64,000 bases of DNA, taken from Pedobacter roseus (GTDB taxonomy: Bacteria > Bacteroidota > Bacteroidia > Sphingobacteriales > Sphingobacteriaceae). Below, piece by piece: positions 19,206 to 27,754 of this stretch (the stretch's first letter is position 1; the number at the start of each line of letters is the position of its first letter). A program made the translations under genes and the position numbers. Under the pieces are notes generated by a model. The model was not told the DNA's origin. It worked only from the letters and a program-made list of their open reading frames with translations, and searched no databases. Location of the stretch: assembly GCF_014395225.1 (NCBI RefSeq), contig NZ_CP060723.1, positions 5,332,001 to 5,396,000 on the forward strand. Reading direction: 5' to 3'.

Positions 19206-19226
19206 TCATTATTTTTTCGTGATGGA

Positions 19227-19970
19227 TTAACCTTCGGCTACTTCGTGGGTTAAAGCCTCATCAACCAAAATACGACCACAGTGTTCGCAAACGATAATTT
19301 TTTTACGTTGACGGATATCTAACTGACGTTGAGGTGGAATCTGGTTAAAACAACCTGAGCATGAATCGCGATCGATGGTTACTACCGCTAAACCATTTAC
19401 CGCATTTTTGCGTAAACGTTTGTAAGCAACCAATAAACGCTCTTCGATCTGAGGCTCAGCTTTATCAGCTTTCTTTTGTAAATCCTGCTCTTCTTTTTCA
19501 GTTTCTGCAGTAATTACATCCAATTCGCCTTTTTTAATTTCTAAATCTTTCTTTCTGCCATCTAATTCAGCTTTTGCAGCTTCATAAATTTCAGTTTTAG
19601 AAGTGATTTCGAAACCGTGTTCTTTAATTTTCTTTTCAGAAACCTGAATATCTAAACCTTGAATCTCAATTTCTTTAGTTAAAGCATCGTATTCACGGTT
19701 GTTTTTAACTTCTTTTAATTGAGTATCGTATCTTTTGATGGCAGCTTGCGCATCTTTAATTGTATTTTTACGGGTTACGATTGAATCCTCAAGATCATCA
19801 AGTTCACCTTTGATTTTTGCAATTCTAGTTTCTAATCCTAAAACGTCATCCTCAAGATCGGCAACTTCCATTGGTAATTCACCACGTACCTGGCGGATCT
19901 TATCAATTTTTGTGTGGATATTTTGTAATTCGTATAAAGCCTTTAGCTTTTGTTCTACGGTTTGTTCCAT
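19227..19970 (-). CDS. Coiled-coil zinc-ribbon protein (CT398/DUF164 type)
   Basis: A 247-aa protein with a long antiparallel coiled coil (about residues 10-185) and a C-terminal C4 zinc ribbon made by C204, C207, C228 and C231 (CSGC and CEHC). The segment NREYDALTKEIE in the hairpin is characteristic of the family, which was linked in Chlamydia to sigma-54 and export components. The function here is unknown; nucleic-acid or protein bridging is plausible. Its ATG overlaps the stop of the Nif3-family gene (TAATG), so the two are translationally coupled. Confidence 0.9.
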   Translation of the reverse strand: MEQTVEQKLKALYELQNIHTKIDKIRQVRGELPMEVADLEDDVLGLETRIAKIKGELDDLEDSIVTRKNTIKDAQAAIKRYDTQLKEVKNNREYDALTKEIEIQGLDIQVSEKKIKEHGFEITSKTEIYEAAKAELDGRKKDLEIKKGELDVITAETEKEEQDLQKKADKAEPQIEERLLVAYKRLRKNAVNGLAVVTIDRDSCSGCFNQIPPQRQLDIRQRKKIIVCEHCGRILVDEALTHEVAEG

Positions 19971-21067
19971 TAAAACAAGTAATTTATGGGGTTTGTATTT
20001 TGCTCCGTTAAACGGATTGCAAAGTTAGTAAATTTTTTCTGAATAATTTCAAGCAATAAATTTGAGGTAAATTGTTCAGTTTCAAAGTGTCCGATGTCGG
20101 CAATGATCAATTTTTCCTCTGCATCAAAAAACTCGTGATATTTGAAATCTGCAGTAATAAAAGCATCCGCACCAGCAGCAATGGCCTCTTTTAAAAGGAA
20201 ACTTCCCGAACCCCCACAAACCGCAACTTTTTTAATCCTTTTGCCAATTACGTCGGTATGCCGAACCACTTTAGCCTGCATCCTGTCTTTTACCAGATGT
20301 AAGAAGTCGTAACCATCCATATCATATTCCAGCCAGCCCACCATGCCCGAACCAACCAGCTGGTGTTTGTTTTCGAGTTTATAAATATCGTAAGCTACTT
20401 CTTCATAAGGGTGGTTTTCGAACAGAGCAACCAAAATTTTGCGCTCGGCCTGGGTAGGGTACACCATTTCGATCCGTACTTCGCTTTCACGATGACGGAT
20501 ACCTTTTTCACCCACAAAAGGGTCTGAATCTTCATTACCCTTAAATGTGCCAAAACCGTCGGCATTGAAACTGCATTCGCTATAATTGCCAATATTCCCC
20601 GCTCCGGCGTAAAACAATGCCGACCGCAATTGCTCGGCCTGTGCCTGCGGACAATAAGTAACCAGTTTTTTTAACAGTCCGGCTTTTGGCGAAAGCACTT
20701 TGGTACCTGTTAAACCCAAACGTTCACAGATCCTCGCATTTACTCCCGTATGGATGCTGTCTAAATTGGTATGAATGGCATAAAGTGCGATGTTGTTTTT
20801 AATGGCTTTTAACACTACACGCTCCACATAATTCTTGCCGTTCAGCTTTTTTAGTCCTTTAAAAACAATAGGATGATGGGTAATAATAAGGTTACAGCCC
20901 GTAGAAATGGCTTCATCTACAATTTTCTCCACGCAATCTAAAGCCACCAGAGCAGCACGGATTTCCATATTCGGATCGCCCACAATTAAACCCGAGTTAT
21001 CATAATCTTCCTGGTAATTAAGTGGTGCAATGCTTTCTAAATAATTGGTAATTTCAGCTAATTTCAT
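19970..21067 (-). CDS. Nif3-like dinuclear metal centre protein
   Basis: Member of the Nif3/YbgI family (GTP cyclohydrolase I type 2 homologues), hexameric proteins with a two-metal site and no firmly established reaction. The 365-aa form has the N-terminal half with DNSGLIVGD and the metal-binding THHP motif, an inserted domain in the middle (about 130-230, typical of the longer family form), and the C-terminal VCGGSGSFL with a metal-ligand region near ADIGHFETEQ. It is the first gene of a two-gene unit with the zinc-ribbon protein, a pairing known from other bacteria. Confidence 0.9.
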   Translation of the reverse strand: MKLAEITNYLESIAPLNYQEDYDNSGLIVGDPNMEIRAALVALDCVEKIVDEAISTGCNLIITHHPIVFKGLKKLNGKNYVERVVLKAIKNNIALYAIHTNLDSIHTGVNARICERLGLTGTKVLSPKAGLLKKLVTYCPQAQAEQLRSALFYAGAGNIGNYSECSFNADGFGTFKGNEDSDPFVGEKGIRHRESEVRIEMVYPTQAERKILVALFENHPYEEVAYDIYKLENKHQLVGSGMVGWLEYDMDGYDFLHLVKDRMQAKVVRHTDVIGKRIKKVAVCGGSGSFLLKEAIAAGADAFITADFKYHEFFDAEEKLIIADIGHFETEQFTSNLLLEIIQKKFTNFAIRLTEQNTNPINYLF

Positions 21068-21146
21068 TTATAAAGATAATTATTGAAATGAAGTTTTAAT
21101 GTGGGCAATATTATTTATGTTTATTTAAATTTATAACCCTCTCTTT

Positions 21147-21689
21147 ATGCTTTTAAATTTTAGCAAAAACTTTTATAGAAAAGTGTTCCTTATTGTACCG
21201 TTTATTTTACTCTTATCATATCATTTAAAAGGGCAAATAAAGTATAGTGCAAAATTAGAAGCCTGTCATTTGTATTATGGCTCTCAATTAATAAGATACG
21301 AAAGAACAGAAAATTATCCTGGAGATTTTTTGGTGAAACAACGAGATGGAAATGAAATTAATCTGGTTAATGGTATTGCCTTTAATAAATTTTTATTTGC
21401 CGGTATAGGTATCAGTTACCTCAATTTAAGCGGTACTAAAGGTTTTACAACAAGTTTAGATGCTGAACTTTTGGTAAGTCGAAAAAAATTAAGTCCGCTC
21501 TTTAATTTTAAGATTGGTCAAAGTTTTTTAAAAAATCAGATAGGAAGAAACAAGAGTTCAACATTTGGAGAATTCGACTTCGGTGTGAAATATCGTTTTA
21601 TTCCAGATCTCAGTACTTATATTAAATTAGGGATTCAAATTACACAAAACACGAGTTTTCTTGCTGTTAGAGGCGGCATAAGGTTTTAG
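21147..21689 (+). CDS. Predicted outer-membrane beta-barrel protein
   Basis: I do not recognise a specific family. The 180-aa product starts with a hydrophobic signal (residues about 12-25, ending LKGQIKYS) and continues with alternating short beta strands (FLFAGIGISYLNLSG, FGEFDFGVKYRFIP) and a C-terminal strand ending in Arg-Phe (VRGGIRF), as expected for a small outer-membrane barrel inserted by the Bam machinery. It stands alone between divergent and convergent genes. Confidence 0.65.
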   Translation: MLLNFSKNFYRKVFLIVPFILLLSYHLKGQIKYSAKLEACHLYYGSQLIRYERTENYPGDFLVKQRDGNEINLVNGIAFNKFLFAGIGISYLNLSGTKGFTTSLDAELLVSRKKLSPLFNFKIGQSFLKNQIGRNKSSTFGEFDFGVKYRFIPDLSTYIKLGIQITQNTSFLAVRGGIRF

Positions 21690-21842
21690 CACGAAAAGAA
21701 GTTGCCTAAACCCGACAGAAACAGAAAGCCCGCAAGCCTGATTGTTCATCAGGTGCGGACTTGTCGTGTATGGCGGGACGAACATTAAAAGCTGTTCTGT
21801 CTTTGCTTTCCAAAAAACATTAATCTTATTAAAATGAACGGT

Positions 21843-22211
21843 TTATTGAAAACCACCCATTCTTACCATCTGTAAGCTTTCGAAAACCATTTTCTGGTTG
21901 TGCTCAAAAGCAAGTGTTTTGTGGTTTACTACATCGATAATCGATCCGATAAAACATAAACCAGCAGTTAAAAGGTATAAAATACCCATGCCAATCTGGC
22001 CAATGATAAACCTTTGCAAGCCTGGAACAGCAAACAGTCCGATTAAGCAGAAAATCAACATATCTGACGGGTTTTTCCTTTTACTGCTGTAAACCATCAA
22101 GAAATTACGCAACTGCTCTTCAGTTAAACCGGTTGTTGCTTGTTGTAAATATGAGTATTCCTCTGGTGTTATACCTGGTAACGACATTAGAGGTGATTGA
22201 AATATATCCAT
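21843..22211 (-). CDS. TM2-domain membrane protein
   Basis: A 122-aa inner-membrane protein with a soluble N-terminal part of about 50 residues (GLTEEQLRNFL) followed by a TM2 domain: two membrane helices joined by a short turn, with GLQRFIIGQIGMGILYLLTAG in the first part and a Gly-Ser-Ile-Asp turn before VVNH. TM2 proteins are widespread and mostly uncharacterised. It begins 5 nt after the DUF2752 stop, so the two membrane proteins are probably co-expressed. Confidence 0.85.
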   Translation of the reverse strand: MDIFQSPLMSLPGITPEEYSYLQQATTGLTEEQLRNFLMVYSSKRKNPSDMLIFCLIGLFAVPGLQRFIIGQIGMGILYLLTAGLCFIGSIIDVVNHKTLAFEHNQKMVFESLQMVRMGGFQ

Positions 22212-22216
22212 GGTTT

Positions 22217-22519
22217 CTATGTATTAGTGGTTGAAATTTTAAATCTTTTTTTATTTTTTATCAATATATAAATTCTATAAACGATGATTAAAAGTGCCGG
22301 AAACCCAAACCAATGTTCGGAAAAGCTTTCGGTAAACTCGCCATGTAAAATATGACTGATCGACCTGCCTATACCACATCCCGGACACCAATCCTTAAAA
22401 CCCAAATTGGCTAAAGGACAAAGTGTAAAATGATGCTCGTGGCCATTCGCTGTTGCCAGTAATATTAAAGCTGTTAACCAGAAAAAAAGTTCTAGTGGAA
22501 AGCTTTTAATGTACTTCAT
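22217..22519 (-). CDS. DUF2752 family membrane protein
   Basis: A 100-aa membrane protein with the DUF2752 signature: CPLANLGFKDWCPGCGIGRS between two hydrophobic segments (about 8-24 and 70-90). The conserved cysteines suggest metal or redox chemistry, but no function is known for the family. It is encoded upstream of the TM2 gene, with 5 nt between them. Confidence 0.85.
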   Translation of the reverse strand: MKYIKSFPLELFFWLTALILLATANGHEHHFTLCPLANLGFKDWCPGCGIGRSISHILHGEFTESFSEHWFGFPALLIIVYRIYILIKNKKRFKISTTNT

Positions 22520-22737
22520 TGTTTCACTTTTTATACAATTTAGAGGCTATAGAACTACCTTTGTTACACCGATTTGCCCTTAATCGACGAAAGGGGAATA
22601 TATTTCGACCAAATGAACGATACCATCTAAGAATAAGTTTTCGTTTTTTCCCAAATCTGATTTCCATATCACAACCCAGCCAAAAATAGTTAAAAAAACC
22701 TTTACACAAATTGCGGGTTAATATTAAAAGATAAGCT

Positions 22738-22745
22738 TATTTTTG
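22738..22745 (+). promoter_or_regulatory. -7 promoter element of mfd
   Basis: TATTTTTG matches TAnnTTTG and ends 4 nt before the TTG start at 22750, predicting a leaderless or nearly leaderless message. A TTG at 22711 could be a -33 element, with a slightly long spacer (24 nt). Confidence 0.5.
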
Positions 22746-22749
22746 TGCC

Positions 22750-25700
22750 TTGAACATTCGAGATTTAATAAACAGATACAAAACCGACGATAGGGTAACC
22801 CAATTTACCAAAGCGTTGAATGCAACCAGAAACCCAAAGATACAATTAAAGGGATTGGTGGGCTCAGCCGATGCTATTGTTGCCCTTTCTTCTTATTTTC
22901 TATTACACAAACCCATCATGTTCGTTTTGCCGGACAGGGAAGAGGCTGCCTATTTCCAGTCGGACCTGGAAAGTGTGCTCGATAAACAGGTTTTACTGTT
23001 CCCTTCTTCTTACCGCAAATCTTTCGATTTTACCCAGGTAGATACAGCCAATGTATTGGCCCGCGCGGAGGTATTGAACGAACTGAACCACGATTCGGAA
23101 TACGGAAAAATTGTAGTTTCTTACCCTGAAGCCATTGCCGAAAAGGTGATTGACCGCTCAGCGCTGGAAAAAAACACGTTGGAAATCAGTCTTGGAGCTA
23201 AGTTGGGTATCGATTTTATCAATGAGTTTTTAATTGATTATGATTTCGACCGTAGGGATTTTGTTTACGAGCCCGGCCAGTTTTCCATCCGCGGTGGTAT
23301 TGTAGATATATTTTCATTCTCCTCTGACCTGCCTTTCCGTATAGAATTTTTTGGCGATGAGGTAGAAAGCATCAGAAGTTTTGAGATCGAAAGTCAGCTT
23401 TCGGTGACCGATGTTAAATCTTTAACCATTGTACCTAATGTGCAGGCCAAGTTTTTAACGGAAAGCAATATCAGTATTCTTGATTACATTGATCAGGATA
23501 CCCAGCTTTGGTTTAAAGACGTAGAGTTTACTTTAGACATTGTTAAAGCAGGATATAAAAAAGCTGTCGAACTTTGGAAAGCTTTGCCAGCGGCAGATAA
23601 AACCCAAAACCCAGAGTGGATCGACCCTAAGTTTGCTTTTAGCGACGAGAAATTATTGGGCGATCACCTTCAGGATTTCCCATTAGTAGAATTCGGCAAA
23701 CAGTTTTTTTATAAAACTGATAATCGTTTCGAGTTTGAAACCAAACCCCAGCCATCCTTCAATAAAGATTTCAACCTGCTCATTCATAACCTAAAGGAGA
23801 ATGAAAAAGCGGGGATTATCAATTTTATTTTTACCGATTCGCCAAAGCAGATCGAACGTTTATATGCCATTTTAGAGGATATTGATAAAACGGCCAAGTT
23901 TACACCAATCAATAGCATGCTGCGCGAGGGATTTGTTGATCCGCAGATCCAGACGGCATTTTACACCGATCACCAGATTTTCGACCGATATTATAAATAC
24001 AAGCTAAAAAAAGGCTACCAGAAAAGTCAGGCCATTACTTTAAAAGATTTAAGGGAGCTTAAATCCGGCGATTATGTTACCCATATTGATCACGGAATCG
24101 GCAAATACGCAGGGCTCGAAAAGGTTGAGGTAAATGGCAAAACTCAGGAAATGATCCGCTTAATTTATGCCGATAACGACCTGCTTTATGTAAACATCAA
24201 CTCCTTAAACCGCATTGCCAAATACAGCGGCAAGGAAAGCGGTGTACCCAAAATGAATAAACTGGGTACGGATGCCTGGGACAAGCTAAAAAAAACTACT
24301 AAAAAAAAAGTTAAAGATATCGCCCGGGATTTGATTAAGCTTTACGCTTTGCGCAAAACCCAGGCCGGAACGGCATTTTCTCCGGATAGCTATTTACAAA
24401 CTGAACTGGAAGCTTCTTTTATTTACGAAGATACCCCCGATCAGTTAAAGGCAACTCAGGATGTGAAAAAAGACATGGAATCGCCACATCCAATGGACCG
24501 TTTGGTTTGCGGTGATGTAGGCTTCGGAAAAACGGAGATCGCCGTACGCGCAGCATTTAAAGCGGTAGCAGAGGGCAAACAGGCAGCGATATTGGTGCCG
24601 ACTACCATTTTAGCCCTACAGCATTTTAAAACCTTTTCTTCACGTTTAAAAGATTTTCCGGTTACGGTTGATTACATTAACCGCTTCAAAACCAGTAAAC
24701 AGATTAAAGATACTTTGGCTGAAGCAGCAGCAGGTAAAGTTGATATTTTAATCGGAACACATCGTTTACTGAGCAAGGATGTAAAGTTTAAAGATCTCGG
24801 CATCATGATTATTGATGAAGAGCAAAAATTTGGCGTTACAGCAAAAGAGCGTTTAAAAGCAGTACGTGTAAATGTTGATACCTTAACACTAACCGCAACA
24901 CCGATTCCGAGGACATTGCATTTCTCTTTGATGGGGGCAAGGGATTTATCGATCATCAGCACACCGCCACCAAATAGGCAACCAGTAAGTACCGAATTGC
25001 ATGTTTTTAATGATAAATTGATCCAGGAGGCTGTTCAGTTCGAATTAGACCGTGGCGGACAGGTATTTTTTATCCATAACCGGGTAAACGACCTGATGCA
25101 GTTGGGTGGAATGATTCAAAAACTGGTTCCAAAAGCAAGGATCGGTATCGCGCACGGGCAGTTAGACGGCGATCAACTGGAAGATGTAATGCTCGATTTC
25201 ATCAATGGAGAAAAAGATGTTTTAGTAGCCACAACTATTATAGAAGCAGGTTTAGATATTCCGAACGCCAATACCATCATCATTAACCATGCGCACATGT
25301 TTGGTTTAAGCGATCTGCACCAGATGCGTGGCAGGGTTGGCCGAAGCAATAAAAAAGCTTTCTGTTATTTACTCTCACCACCTTTATCTACTTTAACCTC
25401 CGAAGCCCGTAAGCGTTTAAGCGCTATCGAAGAGTTTTCTGATCTTGGCAGTGGTTTTAATGTGGCCATGCGCGATTTAGATATCCGTGGAAGTGGTAAT
25501 TTACTGGGTGCAGAGCAAAGTGGTTTCATTGCCGAAATCGGTTTTGAAATGTATCATAAAATATTAGACGAAGCCATTCAGGAGTTAAAAGAGGCTGAGT
25601 TTAAAGGGCTCTTCGAAAACGAACCAGCCCGTCCGTTTGTGGGCTTTACGCAGGTAGATACCGATCTGGAATTATATATTCCGGATGCTTACATTACCAA

Positions 25701-26088
25701 TATTACTGAGCGTTACAATTTATATACCGAGCTCTCTAAACTCGATAACGAAGGCGAATTGGCCATTTTTGAAAAACACCTTGCCGATCGTTTCGGACCG
25801 GTTCCTCCACAGGTAAAAACCATGCTCAGCGTGGTGCGTTTACAATGGCTGGGCAAAAAATTAGGTTTTGAGAAAATTAGCTTTAAGAAAAACAGTTTAC
25901 GAGGATATTTCTTAAGCGATAAACAATCGGCATATTTCGATTCGAATACCTTTACCAAGATTTTAACTTTTGCGCAGAACCACCCACGTATGTGTAATTT
26001 AAAAGAGATAAAAAATACCTTAAGGATTGCTTTTGACAATGTAAAAACCGTTGAGGAAGCAATAGAAACTTTAGAATTAATTGATTAA
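22750..26088 (+). CDS. mfd: Transcription-repair coupling factor
   Basis: Removes RNA polymerase stalled at DNA lesions and recruits UvrA for repair. The 1112-aa protein has the full order: UvrB-like N-terminal part, RNA-polymerase-interacting domain (DYVTHIDHGIGKYAGLEKVE), superfamily-2 translocase with motif I GDVGFGKTEIA, motif II DEEQKFGV, motif III TATPIPRTL and motif VI QMRGRVGRS, and the C-terminal TRCF domain. The start codon is TTG; the next in-frame ATG would remove conserved sequence. Transcribed alone, with a tandem hairpin after the stop. Confidence 0.97.
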   Translation: MNIRDLINRYKTDDRVTQFTKALNATRNPKIQLKGLVGSADAIVALSSYFLLHKPIMFVLPDREEAAYFQSDLESVLDKQVLLFPSSYRKSFDFTQVDTANVLARAEVLNELNHDSEYGKIVVSYPEAIAEKVIDRSALEKNTLEISLGAKLGIDFINEFLIDYDFDRRDFVYEPGQFSIRGGIVDIFSFSSDLPFRIEFFGDEVESIRSFEIESQLSVTDVKSLTIVPNVQAKFLTESNISILDYIDQDTQLWFKDVEFTLDIVKAGYKKAVELWKALPAADKTQNPEWIDPKFAFSDEKLLGDHLQDFPLVEFGKQFFYKTDNRFEFETKPQPSFNKDFNLLIHNLKENEKAGIINFIFTDSPKQIERLYAILEDIDKTAKFTPINSMLREGFVDPQIQTAFYTDHQIFDRYYKYKLKKGYQKSQAITLKDLRELKSGDYVTHIDHGIGKYAGLEKVEVNGKTQEMIRLIYADNDLLYVNINSLNRIAKYSGKESGVPKMNKLGTDAWDKLKKTTKKKVKDIARDLIKLYALRKTQAGTAFSPDSYLQTELEASFIYEDTPDQLKATQDVKKDMESPHPMDRLVCGDVGFGKTEIAVRAAFKAVAEGKQAAILVPTTILALQHFKTFSSRLKDFPVTVDYINRFKTSKQIKDTLAEAAAGKVDILIGTHRLLSKDVKFKDLGIMIIDEEQKFGVTAKERLKAVRVNVDTLTLTATPIPRTLHFSLMGARDLSIISTPPPNRQPVSTELHVFNDKLIQEAVQFELDRGGQVFFIHNRVNDLMQLGGMIQKLVPKARIGIAHGQLDGDQLEDVMLDFINGEKDVLVATTIIEAGLDIPNANTIIINHAHMFGLSDLHQMRGRVGRSNKKAFCYLLSPPLSTLTSEARKRLSAIEEFSDLGSGFNVAMRDLDIRGSGNLLGAEQSGFIAEIGFEMYHKILDEAIQELKEAEFKGLFENEPARPFVGFTQVDTDLELYIPDAYITNITERYNLYTELSKLDNEGELAIFEKHLADRFGPVPPQVKTMLSVVRLQWLGKKLGFEKISFKKNSLRGYFLSDKQSAYFDSNTFTKILTFAQNHPRMCNLKEIKNTLRIAFDNVKTVEEAIETLELID

Positions 26089-26089
26089 A

Positions 26090-26160
26090 AACGTTAATTC
26101 AGTCAACGGACTGACTCAATTAACGTTAATTCGGTCAATGAACTGACTGAATTAATGTTT
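26090..26160 (+). terminator. Tandemly duplicated hairpin after mfd
   Basis: Two 32-nt copies (26090-26121 and 26122-26153) each fold into a hairpin, and the outer arms can also pair with each other across the whole element. Differences between copies keep base pairing through G-T pairs. The element starts 2 nt after the mfd stop and ends in a short T-run, so it can serve as terminator. Confidence 0.7.
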
Positions 26161-26191
26161 TTCAAATTATCAGCACTACCTTAAAATAAAA

Positions 26192-26413
26192 ATGTTAGAC
26201 CCAACCTTATTACTCGATTTAGTGAAAATGCAAATGCCTTATGGAAAGTATAAAGGTTACCTGATCTGCAATATCCCTGAAAGTTATTTGCTGTGGTATA
26301 AGGATAAGGGTTTCCCAAAGGGTAAATTGGGCGATTTAATGGCTACTATGTTCGAAATTCGGGTGAATGGTTTGGAGTATTTATTAACTCCGTTGAAGAA
26401 TCAAAATCGGTAG
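26192..26413 (+). CDS. DUF3820 family protein
   Basis: A 73-aa cytoplasmic protein of the DUF3820 family (annotated elsewhere as putative quorum-sensing-regulated virulence factor, without firm support). Signature: MPYGKYKGYLICNIPESYLLWYKDKGFPKG is split across the core; MPYGKYKG and LLWYKDKGFP are the conserved parts. Such small basic-aromatic domains resemble those attached to exonucleases. It follows mfd but is separated from it by the tandem hairpin. Confidence 0.85.
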   Translation: MLDPTLLLDLVKMQMPYGKYKGYLICNIPESYLLWYKDKGFPKGKLGDLMATMFEIRVNGLEYLLTPLKNQNR

Positions 26414-26495
26414 TTAAGCCGATAGGTTAATGCGGGCATTTATTCCAGGCCATTGTAATCCTGAGTAAAAAGTGATGGTGCAGGTATAGGCGAAT

Positions 26496-26578
26496 CGTCA
26501 TTCCCAACTTGATTGGGAATCGTAATGCATTATTAGGACAGCTGGTTGATTAAGATTCCCGCCTGCGCGGGAATGACG
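26496..26578. repeat. Three-arm palindrome
   Basis: Outer arms CGTCATTCCC and GGGAATGACG are perfect complements. Inside lie two further hairpins, TTCCCA/TGGGAA near 26501-26519 and ATTCCCGC/GCGGGAAT near 26555-26574. The unit could form a cruciform-like fold. Confidence 0.7.
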
Positions 26579-26682
26579 ACCGTATTTAGAATCTTTCATC
26601 CTGAGCGTAGTCGAAGGACCTAATGTGCATTGATTTCTTTCAATAGATGCTGAAATAAATGTAGCAAGACGAATCCTTATCT

Positions 26683-26740
26683 CCCGCAGATCAAAAAGAT
26701 TTTCGCAGAAAAATCTGCGAAAATCAGCATAATCTGCGGG
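26683..26740. repeat. Long interrupted hairpin
   Basis: CCCGCAGAT pairs with ATCTGCGGG at the ends, and ATTTTCGCAGA with TCTGCGAAAAT in the centre; short unpaired stretches lie between the two stems. It sits 55 nt downstream of the FrnE-like gene (minus) and may limit its transcript. Confidence 0.75.
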
Positions 26741-26795
26741 AAACAAACCTATATCTCACAACCATTCTCATCACAAACCGCATCATTATTTTTAT

Positions 26796-27464
26796 TTAAT
26801 GAGGTAAGTGTGGTTTAGGCTGAGTTTCTTTCCACTCGGCAAAACTTTGGGTAAGCGCATCTGTGAAAGCCTGAACTGGCTGAGCGCCCGAAACGCCATA
26901 TTTGCGGTCCATTACAAAATAAGGTACGCCACGGATGCCTAAATTCTGGCTTTCATAAATATCGTAGCGCACGGCTTCAGCAAATTGATCACTATTTAAA
27001 ACTGCTACAGCTTCATCCTTATCCAAGCCAATTTCAACTGCAAGATCAACTAAGACATCCGTTTCGCCAATATTTTTACTATTAACAAAATGGGCTTCAA
27101 ATAATTTTTCTTCGGCTAAATCCTGAAGATTATGTTTGGCAGCTAAATGGATTAAACGGTGTGCGTTAAAAGTATTAGCAGGGATATTGGTATCGAAATC
27201 GATGCTTAAGCCTGCATTCGCCGCCATATCAACCACCTGCTTTGTCATCTGTTTGGCTTGCTCAACCGGCATTCCTTTACTTCTCGAAAGGTAATCGTAT
27301 ACTGTTTCATTATTGGTATTGTGATACTCCGGATTGAGCTGAAAACTCTTCCAATCTATTTCAATTTCATTTTTGAAGGGCAATTTTTCAATTGCCTGCT
27401 CAAAATGTCTTTTCCCGATATAGCAAAACGGACACATTACGTCCGACCAGATTTCTACTTTCAT
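26796..27464 (-). CDS. FrnE-like DsbA-family oxidoreductase
   Basis: Thioredoxin-fold protein (222 aa) of the FrnE/2-hydroxychromene-2-carboxylate isomerase group. The active site is C11-P-F-C14 right after the first strand (MKVEIWSDVMCPFCYIGKR), then an all-helical insert and the cis-Pro region GIRGVPYFVMDRKYGVSGAQP. It has no signal peptide, so it should act in the cytoplasm, perhaps in disulfide handling under oxidative stress. A -7 element ends 4 nt before the ATG. Confidence 0.92.
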   Translation of the reverse strand: MKVEIWSDVMCPFCYIGKRHFEQAIEKLPFKNEIEIDWKSFQLNPEYHNTNNETVYDYLSRSKGMPVEQAKQMTKQVVDMAANAGLSIDFDTNIPANTFNAHRLIHLAAKHNLQDLAEEKLFEAHFVNSKNIGETDVLVDLAVEIGLDKDEAVAVLNSDQFAEAVRYDIYESQNLGIRGVPYFVMDRKYGVSGAQPVQAFTDALTQSFAEWKETQPKPHLPH

Positions 27465-27468
27465 AATA

Positions 27469-27476
27469 CAAAATTA
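27469..27476 (-). promoter_or_regulatory. -7 promoter element of the FrnE-like gene
   Basis: TAATTTTG on the minus strand fits TAnnTTTG and is followed by TATT and the ATG at 27464. The transcript would be leaderless or nearly so. Confidence 0.45.
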
Positions 27477-27510
27477 AGCGGATTATAATTGGCTATAGTA
27501 AGGCAAAAGT

Positions 27511-27540
27511 AAAAAGCCACTATCGTTTAGGATAGTGGTT
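27511..27540 (-). terminator. Hairpin terminator downstream of the M14 peptidase gene
   Basis: On the minus strand CCACTATC pairs with GATAGTGG, followed by CTTTTTAC. It lies about 215 nt after the peptidase stop, beyond a dispersed repeat, and shortly before the FrnE promoter. Confidence 0.7.
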
Positions 27541-27572
27541 ATCATGTCTCAATAGAATTTATATCTAGATAT

Positions 27573-27654
27573 CGTCATTTCGACCGCAGTGGAGAAATCT
27601 TTGAACTATGTTAAAAGATTTCTCCATTTCGCTACGCTTCAGTCGAAATGACGA
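27573..27654. repeat. Dispersed palindromic repeat, type B
   Basis: CGTCATTTCGAC at the left pairs with GTCGAAATGACG at the right; inside, GGAGAAATCTTT pairs with AAAGATTTCTCC. Related units are at 50466-50549, a half-unit at 38618-38656 and a decayed unit near 56719-56810. Confidence 0.8.
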
Positions 27655-27754
27655 CCTTTGTATTAAATTTGTCAATGGTAGTTTGCTGAAGAAACAGCAT
27701 AAATGCAATTTATGCATTTCGATAAGCTCAATATGACCAAAAACTCAATTATAA

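Larger units (their letters stand above)
26414..26795. other. Intergenic region with several palindromes
   Basis: No gene is supported here. It contains a three-arm palindrome (26496-26578), a half-unit of the type A dispersed repeat (26596-26620, TCATCCTGAGCGTAGTCGAAGG) and a second long hairpin (26683-26740). The rest is AT-rich unique sequence. Confidence 0.8.

Noticed and set aside
26496-26740. CRISPR array
   Set aside because: The repeats are single palindromes without regular direct repeats and spacers, and no cas genes are near.
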